Shown: positions 8,374-17,749 of the stretch, piece by piece
Position numbering within the stretch: the first letter of the stretch is position 1
How the letters are laid out: each line of letters begins with the position of its first letter
Origin: an uncultured Collinsella sp.
Lineage (GTDB): Bacteria; Actinomycetota; Coriobacteriia; Coriobacteriales; Coriobacteriaceae
Direction of reading: 5' to 3'
NCBI GenBank assembly: GCA_900549185.1
Contig: URNM01000001.1
Span: 1 to 55,039, forward strand
DNA length: 55,039 nt
Notes under the pieces: generated by a model
The model's database searches: none
What the model was told of the DNA's origin: nothing
What the model saw: only the letters and a program-made list of their open reading frames with translations
Position numbers and translations under genes: made by a program

Positions 8374-11151
8374 CTACCCGCGGTGACGGGCGCGGCTGTA
8401 CGGCGTATCCACCATGGGCAGATCCGGACGCAGCTTGCCGTCGAATGCGCGATAGGCGTTCTGCACGGCGGGCGCCGTGGGGATCGTTGCGATCTCGCCG
8501 ATGCCCTTGCCGCCGTATGCCACGGGCAACAGTTCGTCCTTCTCCACGTAGATGGCGTGGATATCCGGAATCTCGGGCGCGCGGAACAGCCCGAGCGTGC
8601 CGTACCTTGCCTGGGGCACGCAGTCCTTGAGCGGCCAATCCTCGGTAAGCGCATAGCCCATACCCATGAGCACGCCGCCTTCGATCTGACCCTGGATGGA
8701 GATGGGATTGACCACCTTGCCGGAATCGTGCGCGGCATAGACCTCGCTCACGCGGCCGTCGTCGTCCAAAATGACCACATGCGTGGCAAAGCCGTAGCAG
8801 ATGTGGCTCTTGGGGTTGGGAACGTCGGCGCCCAGCTTGTCGGTCGGCTCCAGGTACACGTAGCCAAACTCGCATCCCTCGAGCGCCTTGATAGCGGCCG
8901 CGGGATCCTGAGGATGCATACCCTGGCCGGCAACGAGTTCCTGTGTGCGCAGCTGGTAGGCGCGACCGTCGTCGTACTCGATCTTGACACCATCACCATG
9001 GGCACTCACAGGAGCATCGGGTGCATGCTTGCCGGCCTCGACGTCAAGCATGGCATCGCGCAGCAGGAAGGCGGCACCGCGCACGGCCTCGCCGGTTACG
9101 ACCGTCTGACGCGAGCCAGACGTGGTGCCGGAGTCGGGAGCGTTCTCGGTGGAGCACTCGCCATTGGCAATGCAGCTCAGCGGCAGACCGCACGCCTCGG
9201 CAACGTCCTGCAAAAAGACGGTGTTGCAGCCCTGGCCGATGTCGGACGTGGCGGCATAGACCACGGCGCGGCCATCCTCGACGCGAATCTTGCAGCGGCC
9301 GGCATCGGGCAGGCCCACGCCCACACCGGCGTTCTTCATGGCGCAGGCGATACCGGCGTGTCCGGGATGCGCGTAGTAGGCATCCTTGACCTCGAGCAGC
9401 GTCTCCTTAAGCGCCGTGGAGCAGTCGGCAATCTGGCCGTTGGGCAGAACCTCGCCCGGCTCGATGGCGTTACGGTAGCGAATCTCCCACGGATCCAGGC
9501 CGACTTTCTCGGCCAGCAGGTCGATCAGGCTCTCGAGCGCAAACTCGGACTGGCACACGCCAAAGCCTCGGTACGCGCCGGCGGGCGGGTTGTTGGTGTA
9601 GTAGCCAAAGCCGCGGATGTCGGTGTTCTGGTACTTGTAAGGGCCAACGGCATGCGTGCAGGCGCGCTCGAGCACCGGACCGCACAGCGACGCGTAGGCG
9701 CCGGTGTCAAAGTTGATCTCGCAGTCCAGACCGGTAAAGTTGCCCTCGGCGTCGCAACCCAGCGTAAAGGTGCCGTCCATGGCATGACGCTTGGGATGGA
9801 AGGCAAGCGACTCGGCACGCGTGAGCTTGCACTTCACGGGACGCTGGAACTTGTATGCGGCGAGCGCAGCCAGGTGCTGGATGGACACGTCTTCCTTGCC
9901 GCCAAAGCCGCCGCCCACGAGCATGGTCTCGACGACCACGCGCTCGGGTTCGTTATCCCAGCCAAACATGTGGGCACACTCTTTGCGCGTATCGTAGGCA
10001 CCTTGATCGGTCGACTGCACCTTGACGCCGTTCTTGTACGGGAAGGCGACGGCGCACTCGGGCTCCAAGAAGGCATGCTCGGTAAAGGGCGTGGCAAAGC
10101 GCTGCGTCACGGTAAACGCGCTTTCGGCCAACGCCTTGGCGGCGTCGCCGCGCGTCACGTGACGGCTCTGGCACACGTTGTCCTTGAGCTCCACCGTGTT
10201 GCCAAAGGCAAAGAAGCTGTCGTGCAGGCGCGGGGCGTCGGCAGCCCTGGCTTCGACAATGTTACGCACGGGCTCTAGCGGCTCGTAATCAATCTTTACG
10301 AGCTTCTTGGCCTTCTCGAGCGTCGCCTCGTCCTCGGCAACCACCAGCACGATGGCATCGCCCACGCAGCGGGTGATGTCGCCCTGGGCGATCATGACGT
10401 CCCAGTCCTGGATAAGGTGGCCGACCTGGTTGACCGGCACGTCCTCGGCGCGCAGGATGCCAACCACACCGGGTAGGGCCTCGGCCTTGGAGGTATCGAT
10501 GGAGAGCACGCGGGCACGCGGATACTTGGAGCGCACGGCGCTGGCGTAGGTCAGGCCCGGCTGATCGAGCTCGTCGATGTCGTCGGGATACTTGCCCTCG
10601 CCGAGCACCTTCTTGCGCACGTCGATACGGAAGGCGCGCTTGCCCACGCCGTAGTCATCGCCGCGCTCCAGATCCTCGTCGATCTGCTTTTCGCCACGGA
10701 GCACCGCAGCTGCCAGCGAGATGCCCTCGATAATCTTCTTGTAGCCGGTGCAACGGCAGACATTGCCGCGGATGGCGTACTTGATCTGCTCCTCGGTAGG
10801 CTCGGGATCCTCGGCGATGAGCGCTGCACCCGCCATGACCATACCGGGGATACAAAAGCCGCACTGCACGGCGCCCACGGCGCCAAAGGCGTACACAAAC
10901 GCCTCGCGCACGTTCTCGGGCAGGCCCTCGACAGTCACGATGTCGCGGCCGGCGGCAAGGGCGGTGGTCAGCACGCACGCCTTGACGGCCGCACCGTCCA
11001 CATGGATGGTGCAGGTGCCGCAGGCGCCCTCGGAGCAGCCGTCCTTGGCGGAGTGAATGTGCAGGTCGTCGCGCAGATAGCGCAGCAGCGGTTTGTTTTG
11101 GGTCGTCGTGTGCTCGACGCCGTTAACGGTAAAAGTGAATTCCTGTGCCAT
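8374..11151 (-). CDS. Selenium-dependent-type xanthine dehydrogenase (fused Fe-S and molybdopterin subunits)
   Basis: A 925-aa molybdenum hydroxylase. Residues 1-150 are the [2Fe-2S] domain: plant-type cluster cysteines C39, C44, C47 and C59 (CSEGACGTC), then the second cluster at C97, C100, C132 and C134 (CGFC, CRC). The rest is the molybdopterin-binding catalytic part, ending with GKGIGEIATIPTAPAV, which carries the active-site Glu (GEI). There is no FAD domain, so electrons must leave through a partner. Fusion of these two parts and co-location with YgfK and SsnA are hallmarks of the selenium-dependent molybdenum hydroxylase group, in which selenium is a labile Mo ligand rather than selenocysteine. 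The likely reaction is hydroxylation of xanthine, hypoxanthine or another purine. It is the last gene of the operon. Selenium dependence is inferred from family and context. Confidence 0.88.
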   Translation of the reverse strand: MAQEFTFTVNGVEHTTTQNKPLLRYLRDDLHIHSAKDGCSEGACGTCTIHVDGAAVKACVLTTALAAGRDIVTVEGLPENVREAFVYAFGAVGAVQCGFCIPGMVMAGAALIAEDPEPTEEQIKYAIRGNVCRCTGYKKIIEGISLAAAVLRGEKQIDEDLERGDDYGVGKRAFRIDVRKKVLGEGKYPDDIDELDQPGLTYASAVRSKYPRARVLSIDTSKAEALPGVVGILRAEDVPVNQVGHLIQDWDVMIAQGDITRCVGDAIVLVVAEDEATLEKAKKLVKIDYEPLEPVRNIVEARAADAPRLHDSFFAFGNTVELKDNVCQSRHVTRGDAAKALAESAFTVTQRFATPFTEHAFLEPECAVAFPYKNGVKVQSTDQGAYDTRKECAHMFGWDNEPERVVVETMLVGGGFGGKEDVSIQHLAALAAYKFQRPVKCKLTRAESLAFHPKRHAMDGTFTLGCDAEGNFTGLDCEINFDTGAYASLCGPVLERACTHAVGPYKYQNTDIRGFGYYTNNPPAGAYRGFGVCQSEFALESLIDLLAEKVGLDPWEIRYRNAIEPGEVLPNGQIADCSTALKETLLEVKDAYYAHPGHAGIACAMKNAGVGVGLPDAGRCKIRVEDGRAVVYAATSDIGQGCNTVFLQDVAEACGLPLSCIANGECSTENAPDSGTTSGSRQTVVTGEAVRGAAFLLRDAMLDVEAGKHAPDAPVSAHGDGVKIEYDDGRAYQLRTQELVAGQGMHPQDPAAAIKALEGCEFGYVYLEPTDKLGADVPNPKSHICYGFATHVVILDDDGRVSEVYAAHDSGKVVNPISIQGQIEGGVLMGMGYALTEDWPLKDCVPQARYGTLGLFRAPEIPDIHAIYVEKDELLPVAYGGKGIGEIATIPTAPAVQNAYRAFDGKLRPDLPMVDTPYSRARHRG

Positions 11152-11163
11152 GGTGATTCCCCT

Positions 11164-11643
11164 CTACACGCCGGCGGCGATACCGGTGCGGTCGTGGATG
11201 GCGCCATGCGGGCAGACGACGGCGCACATGCCGCACGACAGGCAGTCCGTGCCGTCGATATGGGCGCAGTTGTCCTCGATGCGGATAGCGCCGGCAGGGC
11301 ACTTTTTGGCGCACATGCCGCAACCGATGCAGCTGGTGTCGCAGATCTTGCGCGCAATGGCGCCCTTATCGGTGTTGTTGCAGCGCACCAGGATGTTCTG
11401 GTAGCCGGGAACGAAGGCAATCACGCGCTGCGGGCACGCCATGCCGCACAGGCCACAGCCCGTGCACTTGGAGCGGTCCACACGGGCGACGCCGTCGACC
11501 AGCGCGATGGCACCGTGGGGGCAGGCCGTAACGCAGGCGCCACAGCCAATGCAGCCTTCGCTGCAGCGGGCGTCGCCGCCTGCGGAAGCACAGCCGCTTC
11601 CGCAGGCAACGTAGGCCACGTGATGTTGAATGGATTTGGCCAT
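11164..11643 (-). CDS. 4Fe-4S polyferredoxin, electron carrier for xanthine dehydrogenase/YgfK
   Basis: A 159-aa protein with four complete CxxCxxCxxxCP motifs: CIGCGACVTACP, CTGCGLCGMACP, CIGCGMCAKKCP and CLSCGMCAVVCP, arranged as two ferredoxin-type pairs. It starts MAKSIQHHVAYVACGSGC, with extra N-terminal cysteines. It should pass electrons between the Fe-S clusters of the adjacent xanthine dehydrogenase (12 bp downstream) and the FAD/Fe-S protein YgfK (11 bp upstream). The tight spacing indicates one transcript. Similar ferredoxins occur in selenium-dependent hydroxylase clusters; the exact partners are inferred. Confidence 0.88.
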   Translation of the reverse strand: MAKSIQHHVAYVACGSGCASAGGDARCSEGCIGCGACVTACPHGAIALVDGVARVDRSKCTGCGLCGMACPQRVIAFVPGYQNILVRCNNTDKGAIARKICDTSCIGCGMCAKKCPAGAIRIEDNCAHIDGTDCLSCGMCAVVCPHGAIHDRTGIAAGV

Positions 11644-11654
11644 AAGAGACTCGC

Positions 11655-14654
11655 CTATTTCTTAAGAAGGTACGAATAGTTGTCGCGCACGGCCCTGATG
11701 GTCAGGCGGACGGCCTCGGGCAGACCGGTGTTGACGGCATCGACCGAGACGGTGCGGACCGTGCCGGCGACGCGGACCTTAAAGTGGTCCTCGTCCACGG
11801 CCAGGAAGCCCTCGTTCTCGGAGTTCTCCATGTCCTGCTCGCTCCAGAACAGGGTGAGCTTGTCCTTGTAGGGACGACCCTCCTGGTAGGGGCAGAACAC
11901 GGCGCAGTTACCGCACTCGTTGCACATGCCGTCGACATGGACGACCTGATGCTTGGCCAGGCCCGGCACCTTAATTGCCACGTTGGCGCGGTTGGGGCAC
12001 ACGTCGCAGCAGACCTCGCACACCGAGCCGCAGCCCAGGCAGCGGGTCTTGGTGCAGTTGCGCTTGTCGCGGCACAGCGACCCCTTGCGCTCGTAGCAGG
12101 TATCCTCGCGGCCGGCCTGCTCGTTGCAGTCGGCGTACTTGTTAAAGTCCACGCCGGCGATGGCACGGGCGACCTCGGCGGCGTCGGCGATAGCCTCGAC
12201 CACGGTGGCAGGACCGCGACGGCAGTCGCCCGCAGCCCAGACGCCCTCAACGCCGGTGGAGGTGGCGGCAAGACGGCCGCGACGGTCGTGCTCGACGCCC
12301 GCGGCATCGTACAGGCTGGCATCGATGCCCTCGCCCACGGCGCAGATCACCGTGGTGGCGGAAAGCTCGACAGTCTCGCCCGTGGCGACGGGGCTGCGAC
12401 GGCCGCTTGCATCCGGCTCGCCGAGCTCCATAACGTCGCAGGTCAGCACGGAGCCGTTGAGCGCCTTGGGCGCCAGCAGCTCGCAGAACTCAACGCCGTC
12501 GGCAAGAGCAAGATCGAGCTCTTCCTCGTCGGCGGGCATCTGCTTCTTGGTACGGCGATACACCAGGCGCACGTTCTTCACGCCGGCCAGGCGCTTGGCC
12601 ACGCGGGCCGCGTCCATGGCGGTGTTGCCGGCGCCAATGACCACGACGTCCTCGCCCAGCTCGAGTTTCTCGCCCTTCTTGGCGGCCTCGAGGAACTCCA
12701 GCACATCGAGCTCGGCACCCTCGCCCAAGCCCGCAGAGCCGGGCATCCAGGCACCGGTGGCCACGACCACGTCAGTAAAGCCTTGAGCCTTGAGTTCGTC
12801 GATGGAATCAACGCGAGCGTTGAGCTGCACCTTGGCGCCAAAGGCCAGGCAGAGCTCGGCATCGTGGGAGATATCGTCGCTCGCGATACGGAACTCGGGG
12901 ATCACGTGACGGACCACGCCGCCGAGAGAATCGCGGGCCTCGAAGATGGTGACGGGCACGCCGGCACGCGTCAGGAAGAACGCGGTCGCCAGGCCGGCCG
13001 GACCGCCGCCGATAACGGCAACGTTGCGCTCACCGTCATTGGCGATAGCCTGGGCGCGCAGCTTGGGCAGCACAGCTGCCATGGCCTCGCGGGCGGCCTT
13101 GAGCTTGCTGGCTCGAATCTGGGCGCCCTCGGGCTCGTAGAACGCACGCTCGCAGGCACGGCCGCACGGATGCGGGCAGATGGTGCCGGTAATGAACGGC
13201 AGGGCGTTACGCTCGATGATGATGTTAAGCGCGTCCTCGTAGCGACCCTCGTCAACAGCCGCCAGATAGGCGGGAATATCCTGCTGGATGGGGCAGCTCG
13301 TGCGGCACGGCGTGGTAAAGCAGTCGGAAAGCGGGCTCTTGCCGGCGACCTTACGGTCGGGCAGCGGGCGCAGCGGCTTCTTGTAGAGCGGGTTGGTGAG
13401 TGAGTCGGTCTGGATCGCAGTCACGGCCTCGAGAGAGACGCCCGCGAACGGCTTACCATCCAGGTCGGTAAACTCGCCTGCCATCTGGCTAAAGCGCTCG
13501 TAGCCACCGGGCTTGAGCACGTCGGTCGCCAAGGTAACGGGCCAAATGCCGGCATCGTACAGAGCACGGATGTTGTAGACCGTGGCGCCGCCGGAGTAGC
13601 TGATGCGCAGCTTGCCATCAAACTGCTCGGTAATGCGGCGGGCAGCCTCGATGGTCAGCGAGAACAGCGAACGGCCGGACATGTACATCTCGGCAGAGGG
13701 CAGCTCGTTCCTCGTCACGTCGACGGGGAACGTGTTGGTCAGCTTGACGCCAAACTCCAGGCCGTGCTCGGCGCACAGGGCAATCAGGCGCTCGAACATG
13801 GGCACGGCGTCGGCCCACTGCAGGTCCTCGCGGAAGTGCGTGTCATCGAAGACGATGTAGTCAAAGCCCAGCTCGTTCAGACGCTGGCGGGCAAACTCAT
13901 AGCCCAGCAGCGTGGGGTTGCACTTGATGTAGGTGTTGAGGCCCTTCTCGGTGATCAGATAGGTCGCGATGCGCTCGATCTCGGCCGGCGGGCAGCCGTG
14001 CAGGGTAGACTCGGTGATGGAGTTGGAGACGCGTGCCGGGATGGACTCGACGAACGCGGCGTCGACATGCTCAAACTTGTCCAGGTTGACGAGCGCCCAT
14101 GCGCGGCACTCGTTCCAGACGTCGGAGCCGCTGGCGTCCTTCATGCCCTCGATGTAGGCGTCGACCTTGGGGCTCTTGATGCCCTCCAGGTCATAGCCCA
14201 CCGACATGTTGAAGACAAAGCCGTCCGGGCTGCCCAGGCCGTACTCGCGAGCGATCAGGTGGCAGGCGAACCATGCCTTCACGTACTCGGCAAAAGCCTG
14301 CGAAACCTCGAGCTCGGTCGACCACTCGCAGTTGTAGCACTCGTCCTGCGCCACGATGCAGGGCTTGTTGACGCACTTGGAGAGCTCCTCGCCGTCCATA
14401 ACCTGAACGGTCTTGAGCTCAAAGAAGCGGGAACCGGCCACATAAGAGGCCACGATGTTCTGGGCAAGCTGCGTGTTGGGACCGGCGGCCGGGCCAAACG
14501 GAGTCTCGATGCGCTCGTCAAAAATGGGAAGCGCACCCTCCTGGTTGGTCGTGACCATCTTGCGCACGCCAAAGACGGCGCCCTGAGTCTTGTGCTCCTC
14601 GATGATCCAGTTCATCAGCTGCGAAAACGGGATCGGCCTCATGATGTCGCTCAT
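11655..14654 (-). CDS. ygfK: YgfK-type putative selenate reductase / FAD-Fe-S oxidoreductase
   Basis: A 999-aa protein matching YgfK. Residues 1-430 form a dihydroorotate-dehydrogenase-like barrel region (TPFGPAAGPNTQLAQNIV, SYSGGATVYNI). Residues 440-510 carry GltD-type Fe-S cysteines (CFTTPCRTSCP, CPHPCGRACE). A GltD-like dinucleotide domain follows, with VIGGGPAG at 547-554. The C-terminus has further clusters (CLGCGSVCEVCCDVCP and CNECGNCAVFCP). The start was placed at ATG 14654 because GAGAGGAG lies seven bases upstream; the open frame extends 41 codons further without an SD. The name selenate reductase is historical; a role as NAD(P)H-linked electron partner of the xanthine dehydrogenase fits the context. 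It lies between ssnA (149-bp gap) and the ferredoxin. Confidence 0.9.
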   Translation of the reverse strand: MSDIMRPIPFSQLMNWIIEEHKTQGAVFGVRKMVTTNQEGALPIFDERIETPFGPAAGPNTQLAQNIVASYVAGSRFFELKTVQVMDGEELSKCVNKPCIVAQDECYNCEWSTELEVSQAFAEYVKAWFACHLIAREYGLGSPDGFVFNMSVGYDLEGIKSPKVDAYIEGMKDASGSDVWNECRAWALVNLDKFEHVDAAFVESIPARVSNSITESTLHGCPPAEIERIATYLITEKGLNTYIKCNPTLLGYEFARQRLNELGFDYIVFDDTHFREDLQWADAVPMFERLIALCAEHGLEFGVKLTNTFPVDVTRNELPSAEMYMSGRSLFSLTIEAARRITEQFDGKLRISYSGGATVYNIRALYDAGIWPVTLATDVLKPGGYERFSQMAGEFTDLDGKPFAGVSLEAVTAIQTDSLTNPLYKKPLRPLPDRKVAGKSPLSDCFTTPCRTSCPIQQDIPAYLAAVDEGRYEDALNIIIERNALPFITGTICPHPCGRACERAFYEPEGAQIRASKLKAAREAMAAVLPKLRAQAIANDGERNVAVIGGGPAGLATAFFLTRAGVPVTIFEARDSLGGVVRHVIPEFRIASDDISHDAELCLAFGAKVQLNARVDSIDELKAQGFTDVVVATGAWMPGSAGLGEGAELDVLEFLEAAKKGEKLELGEDVVVIGAGNTAMDAARVAKRLAGVKNVRLVYRRTKKQMPADEEELDLALADGVEFCELLAPKALNGSVLTCDVMELGEPDASGRRSPVATGETVELSATTVICAVGEGIDASLYDAAGVEHDRRGRLAATSTGVEGVWAAGDCRRGPATVVEAIADAAEVARAIAGVDFNKYADCNEQAGREDTCYERKGSLCRDKRNCTKTRCLGCGSVCEVCCDVCPNRANVAIKVPGLAKHQVVHVDGMCNECGNCAVFCPYQEGRPYKDKLTLFWSEQDMENSENEGFLAVDEDHFKVRVAGTVRTVSVDAVNTGLPEAVRLTIRAVRDNYSYLLKK

Positions 14655-14803
14655 AATGAGCTCCTCTCTGTAACGCCCGGCGAGACCGCGCGACGGGCGC
14701 AAATACGGTGTAGCGCTAGCACAGCGCCGGCGACCCCGCGGAGGCCGCCTATGCGCGCGCCGGATGCGGCGAAACACCCGACGCGCGTGAATCTACTTGT
14801 GAA

Positions 14804-16159
14804 TTAGTAGGCGCGATCGTTAAGCGTGCTCCAGAGCTTCTTGGACTCGGCCATGGTCCACGCGTTGATCTTTTCCTCATCAATGCCAACGAACTCGCGA
14901 TCCTTGTACAGGACGCGGCCGTTGATGATGGTGGTGCGGCAGTTTTTGCCCATCATGCCAAAGAGCATGTGACCGTCGACGTTCTCCTCGCTCAGCGGCG
15001 TAAAGGGCTTGTAGTCCATAACGATAACGTCGGCGGCAGCGCCGGCCTCGAGCACACCGAGCTTGCGATCGAAGTACTTGCTCGCCATCTTGGCGTTGTT
15101 CTCGAACAGCATGGTCATGGCCTCACACCAGCCCACGTTGGGCATGGCGGCGTTGTGACGCTGAATGATCAGGAAGACCTTAAGGCTCTCGAGCATATCG
15201 TGGGTGTAGGCGTCGGTGCCCATGCACACGGGGATGCCACGACGGAAGAACTCGAGCACGGGGGCGCAGCCCACGGCGTTGCCCATATTGGATTCGGGGT
15301 TGTTGACCAGCCAAGTGCCGGACTCCTTGACGATATCCATCTCGGCAGGCGTCACGTGGATGCAGTGGCCCAGCATGGTGTCGGGGCCCAGCAGGTTGTG
15401 CTGCAGCAGGCGCTCGATGGGGCTGATACCACCGCGGTTGAGGCGGGAATCCCACACGTCGTTCATGCCCTCGCACACATGGATGTGGAAGCCGGTCAGG
15501 CCGTTGTTGGCCTCGGCCATCTTATCCATGGTCTCGTCCGAAAGCGTAAAGGTAGCATGTCCGCCAAACATGGCGGCGATCATGTGGTTGTCGTTATCGC
15601 GACGCTCCTTGGCGGCCCACTGGGCAAATTCGGCGTTCTCGGCAATGGCCTGGTCGCACTTTTCCTGGCCGCGGCGATCGGAGACCTCGTAGCACAGGCA
15701 CGAACGCATGCCCAGCTCCTGAGCTGCATCCTTAATGGTAAAGAGGCTTCCCGGGATCTCGCAGAAGCTCGCATGGTGATCGAAGATCGTGGTGACGCCA
15801 TCGCGGATGGAGTCCAAAATCGTGGCATAGGCGCTGGCCTTGGTGCCGTCGAGCGTCAGGTTATCGTCGATCTTCCACCACTGCTGCTCAAGATTCTCCA
15901 GGAAGTTGGTGGGGTTGCAGCCCTTAATGGCAAGGCCGCGGGCCAGACCCGAGTAGATGTGGGTGTGGCAGTTGATGAGTCCAGGCATGATGAGGTTGCC
16001 CCGGGCATCGACGTACTCGGCATCCGGGTACTTGGCCTTGAGCTCGCGCTCGGGGCCCACTTCGACGATCGTATCTCCGTCAATGGCGACCGCACCGTTT
16101 GGAATGAATGGGGTCTGAGCGTTGCGGGTAAAGACGGAACCGTTAGCGACCAGAAGCAT
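14804..16159 (-). CDS. ssnA: SsnA-type putative aminohydrolase (amidohydrolase superfamily)
   Basis: A 451-aa metal-dependent hydrolase. Metal ligands visible: H65 and H67 in NCHTHIYSG, histidines in FHIHVCEG and GHCIHVTP, and the Asp in MGTDAYTHD. The closest relatives in general knowledge are guanine/cytosine deaminase-like enzymes; SsnA is a regular companion of YgfK and selenium-dependent xanthine dehydrogenase, and deamination of guanine or another aminopurine is plausible. The start is ATG 16159, chosen for the GAAGGGAG SD six bases upstream; an in-frame ATG six codons earlier has none. The 195 bp between the permease and ssnA can fold into a series of hairpins. Confidence 0.88.
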   Translation of the reverse strand: MLLVANGSVFTRNAQTPFIPNGAVAIDGDTIVEVGPERELKAKYPDAEYVDARGNLIMPGLINCHTHIYSGLARGLAIKGCNPTNFLENLEQQWWKIDDNLTLDGTKASAYATILDSIRDGVTTIFDHHASFCEIPGSLFTIKDAAQELGMRSCLCYEVSDRRGQEKCDQAIAENAEFAQWAAKERRDNDNHMIAAMFGGHATFTLSDETMDKMAEANNGLTGFHIHVCEGMNDVWDSRLNRGGISPIERLLQHNLLGPDTMLGHCIHVTPAEMDIVKESGTWLVNNPESNMGNAVGCAPVLEFFRRGIPVCMGTDAYTHDMLESLKVFLIIQRHNAAMPNVGWCEAMTMLFENNAKMASKYFDRKLGVLEAGAAADVIVMDYKPFTPLSEENVDGHMLFGMMGKNCRTTIINGRVLYKDREFVGIDEEKINAWTMAESKKLWSTLNDRAY

Positions 16160-16185
16160 GGATGCTCCCTTCAACATCAGAGGCG

Positions 16186-16338
16186 GGGTTTGACACCTCT
16201 GACATGGCGGAGTGCGAAGCGCCGGCCTACACCGGAAACGGGCCCTCTCCCGTCAACGCTTCACCAAAGGGACAAGCCCTTTGAAGTGCGGCTTGGCGCC
16301 GCATGGCGTCGGCGGACGAGGCGATGCGTCCGCCGACG
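16186..16338 (-). ncRNA. Structured leader between permease and ssnA (candidate regulatory RNA)
   Basis: Read along the minus strand: a perfect 10-bp hairpin GTCGGCGGAC/GTCCGCCGAC (16338-16309), TGCGGC/GCCGCA (16304-16288), AAAGGG/CCCTTT (16283-16267), then a possible three-way junction closed by GTGAAGCG with CGCTTCGCAC (16265-16213) and containing ACGGG/CCCGT (16254-16239) and CCGG/CCGG (16236-16223), and finally TCAGAGG/CCTCTGA (near 16204-16186) just before the ssnA SD. None is followed by a T-run, so these are not simple terminators. It does not match the purine riboswitch core that I know. A regulatory RNA is inference; GC-rich DNA makes some hairpins expected. Confidence 0.35.
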
Positions 16339-16354
16339 AATAGCACCGAATTGG

Positions 16355-17749
16355 TTACTTCTTGCTCTCGGGCAAGACCAGATCCACGGCAGCGTCCTTG
16401 GCAGCATCGATGTGCTGAGCCACGACCGGCGTCTGCGGAAGGATCAGGTTAAGGACAATGGCCATGATGGCGGTGGGGGTTACGGCATTGGAGCCGATGA
16501 CGGTGGACACCCAGGCGGGCATACCCTCGCCGGCAAGGCAACCGCTGGCCATCCAGATACCCAGGCCAAAGACGACGGAGGTGCCGACGATAGTGGTAGT
16601 GCGCTGCGTGAGGCCCTCGCGGGTGAACATGCGCACGCCGTTCATGGTGATGGTGCCAAAGACGCCGACGGTCGCGCCGCCGATGACGGGCTGCGGGATA
16701 GCGGAAAGGACGGCAGAGAGCTGCGGGAACAGGCCGGCGATGGCAAAGACGGCCGCGATGATCACAAAGACCCACTTGTTGACGACCTTGTTGGAGCAGA
16801 TGATGCCCACGTTCTGGCCAAGGGCGCTGGTGGGAAGACCGCCCAGCAGGCCGCCGACCATAGAGGTGAGGCCCTGGGACACGATAGCGCCGGAGAGCTC
16901 GCGCTCGGTGGGCATACGGTCGATGGAGCCCAGGCAGGCGGCGGAGACGTCACCGATAACCTGGATGGCAACCATGGGGAACACGACGGCGAGGGTAATG
17001 CAGACCTCGGGATCAAACTCGAGCGCGTAGGGCATGAGCTTGGGAAGGGCGAAGACCTGAGCGGTGGCGACGCTGGAGAAGTCGATCATGCCAAAGGGGA
17101 TGGAGACGATCATGCCAACGATCATGCCAAAGAACACGGATCCCAGCTTGAGCGTGCCCTTGCCAAAGTTGGCGAGCGCAAAGACCACGGCGAAGGTGAT
17201 AAGAGCGACGCACCAGGCCTGCGGGGTGCCCCACAGCGGCGTACCCATACCGCCGGCCATATACTTGACGGCCGTGGGATACAGCGAAACGCCGATGGAG
17301 AAGATGACCGTACCGGTCACGACGGGCGGGAACAGCCACTTGATCTTGCTGTAGGCCAGACCAAAGAGGACCGCGACGGCGCCGCCGACGATCTCGCCAC
17401 CCAGCAGCGCACCAAAGCTAAAGCCCGAGGCACCCATGGCCTGCAGGGCCGGCAGGAACGCGAACGAAACGCCCATGACGATGGGCAGGCCGCCGCCGAT
17501 GCGACGGAAGGGAGCGAAGGCCTGAAGGGCCGTGTCGATCGCCGAAAGAATGAGCGCGACCTGGATGATGTCGGTACTCTGCTGGCTATTAAAGCCGTAG
17601 ACGCCGGCCATGATGACCGCCGGGGTAATGATGCCGGCAAACGATGCCAGTACGTGCTGAAGGGCACACGGGATCATTTCCTTAACGGGAGGCATGCCTT
17701 CGCGAGTGAACAGGGCTTCAGTGCCGTTCGTAACCGTCTCCTGGGTCAT
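16355..17749 (-). CDS. Xanthine/uracil permease, NCS2 family
   Basis: A 464-aa integral membrane transporter with about 14 hydrophobic segments. The NCS2 QH motif is present early (IPCALQHVLASFAGIITPAVI, near residue 27), followed by the family's glycine-rich helices and the signature region LPTSALGQNVGIICSNKVV near residue 300. It should import xanthine, uric acid or uracil by proton symport. Being the first gene of a transcript leading to ssnA, ygfK, the ferredoxin and xanthine dehydrogenase, xanthine or a related purine is the likely substrate. A promoter with a Fur-like palindrome lies upstream, and the divergent YheO/DauR-type regulator starts about 350 bp away. Confidence 0.93.
   Translation of the reverse strand: MTQETVTNGTEALFTREGMPPVKEMIPCALQHVLASFAGIITPAVIMAGVYGFNSQQSTDIIQVALILSAIDTALQAFAPFRRIGGGLPIVMGVSFAFLPALQAMGASGFSFGALLGGEIVGGAVAVLFGLAYSKIKWLFPPVVTGTVIFSIGVSLYPTAVKYMAGGMGTPLWGTPQAWCVALITFAVVFALANFGKGTLKLGSVFFGMIVGMIVSIPFGMIDFSSVATAQVFALPKLMPYALEFDPEVCITLAVVFPMVAIQVIGDVSAACLGSIDRMPTERELSGAIVSQGLTSMVGGLLGGLPTSALGQNVGIICSNKVVNKWVFVIIAAVFAIAGLFPQLSAVLSAIPQPVIGGATVGVFGTITMNGVRMFTREGLTQRTTTIVGTSVVFGLGIWMASGCLAGEGMPAWVSTVIGSNAVTPTAIMAIVLNLILPQTPVVAQHIDAAKDAAVDLVLPESKK

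Noticed and set aside
8383..10278. 631-codon open frame opposite xanthine dehydrogenase
   Set aside because: Composition is repetitive (Gly, Val, Ala, His) with no motif, and the opposite strand carries a complete enzyme.
8374..11151. Selenocysteine in xanthine dehydrogenase
   Set aside because: No in-frame TGA; selenium in this family is a labile ligand, not selenocysteine.
16213..16265. Purine riboswitch
   Set aside because: A three-way junction can be drawn, but the conserved junction bases and loop-loop contacts of the known purine class are not present.
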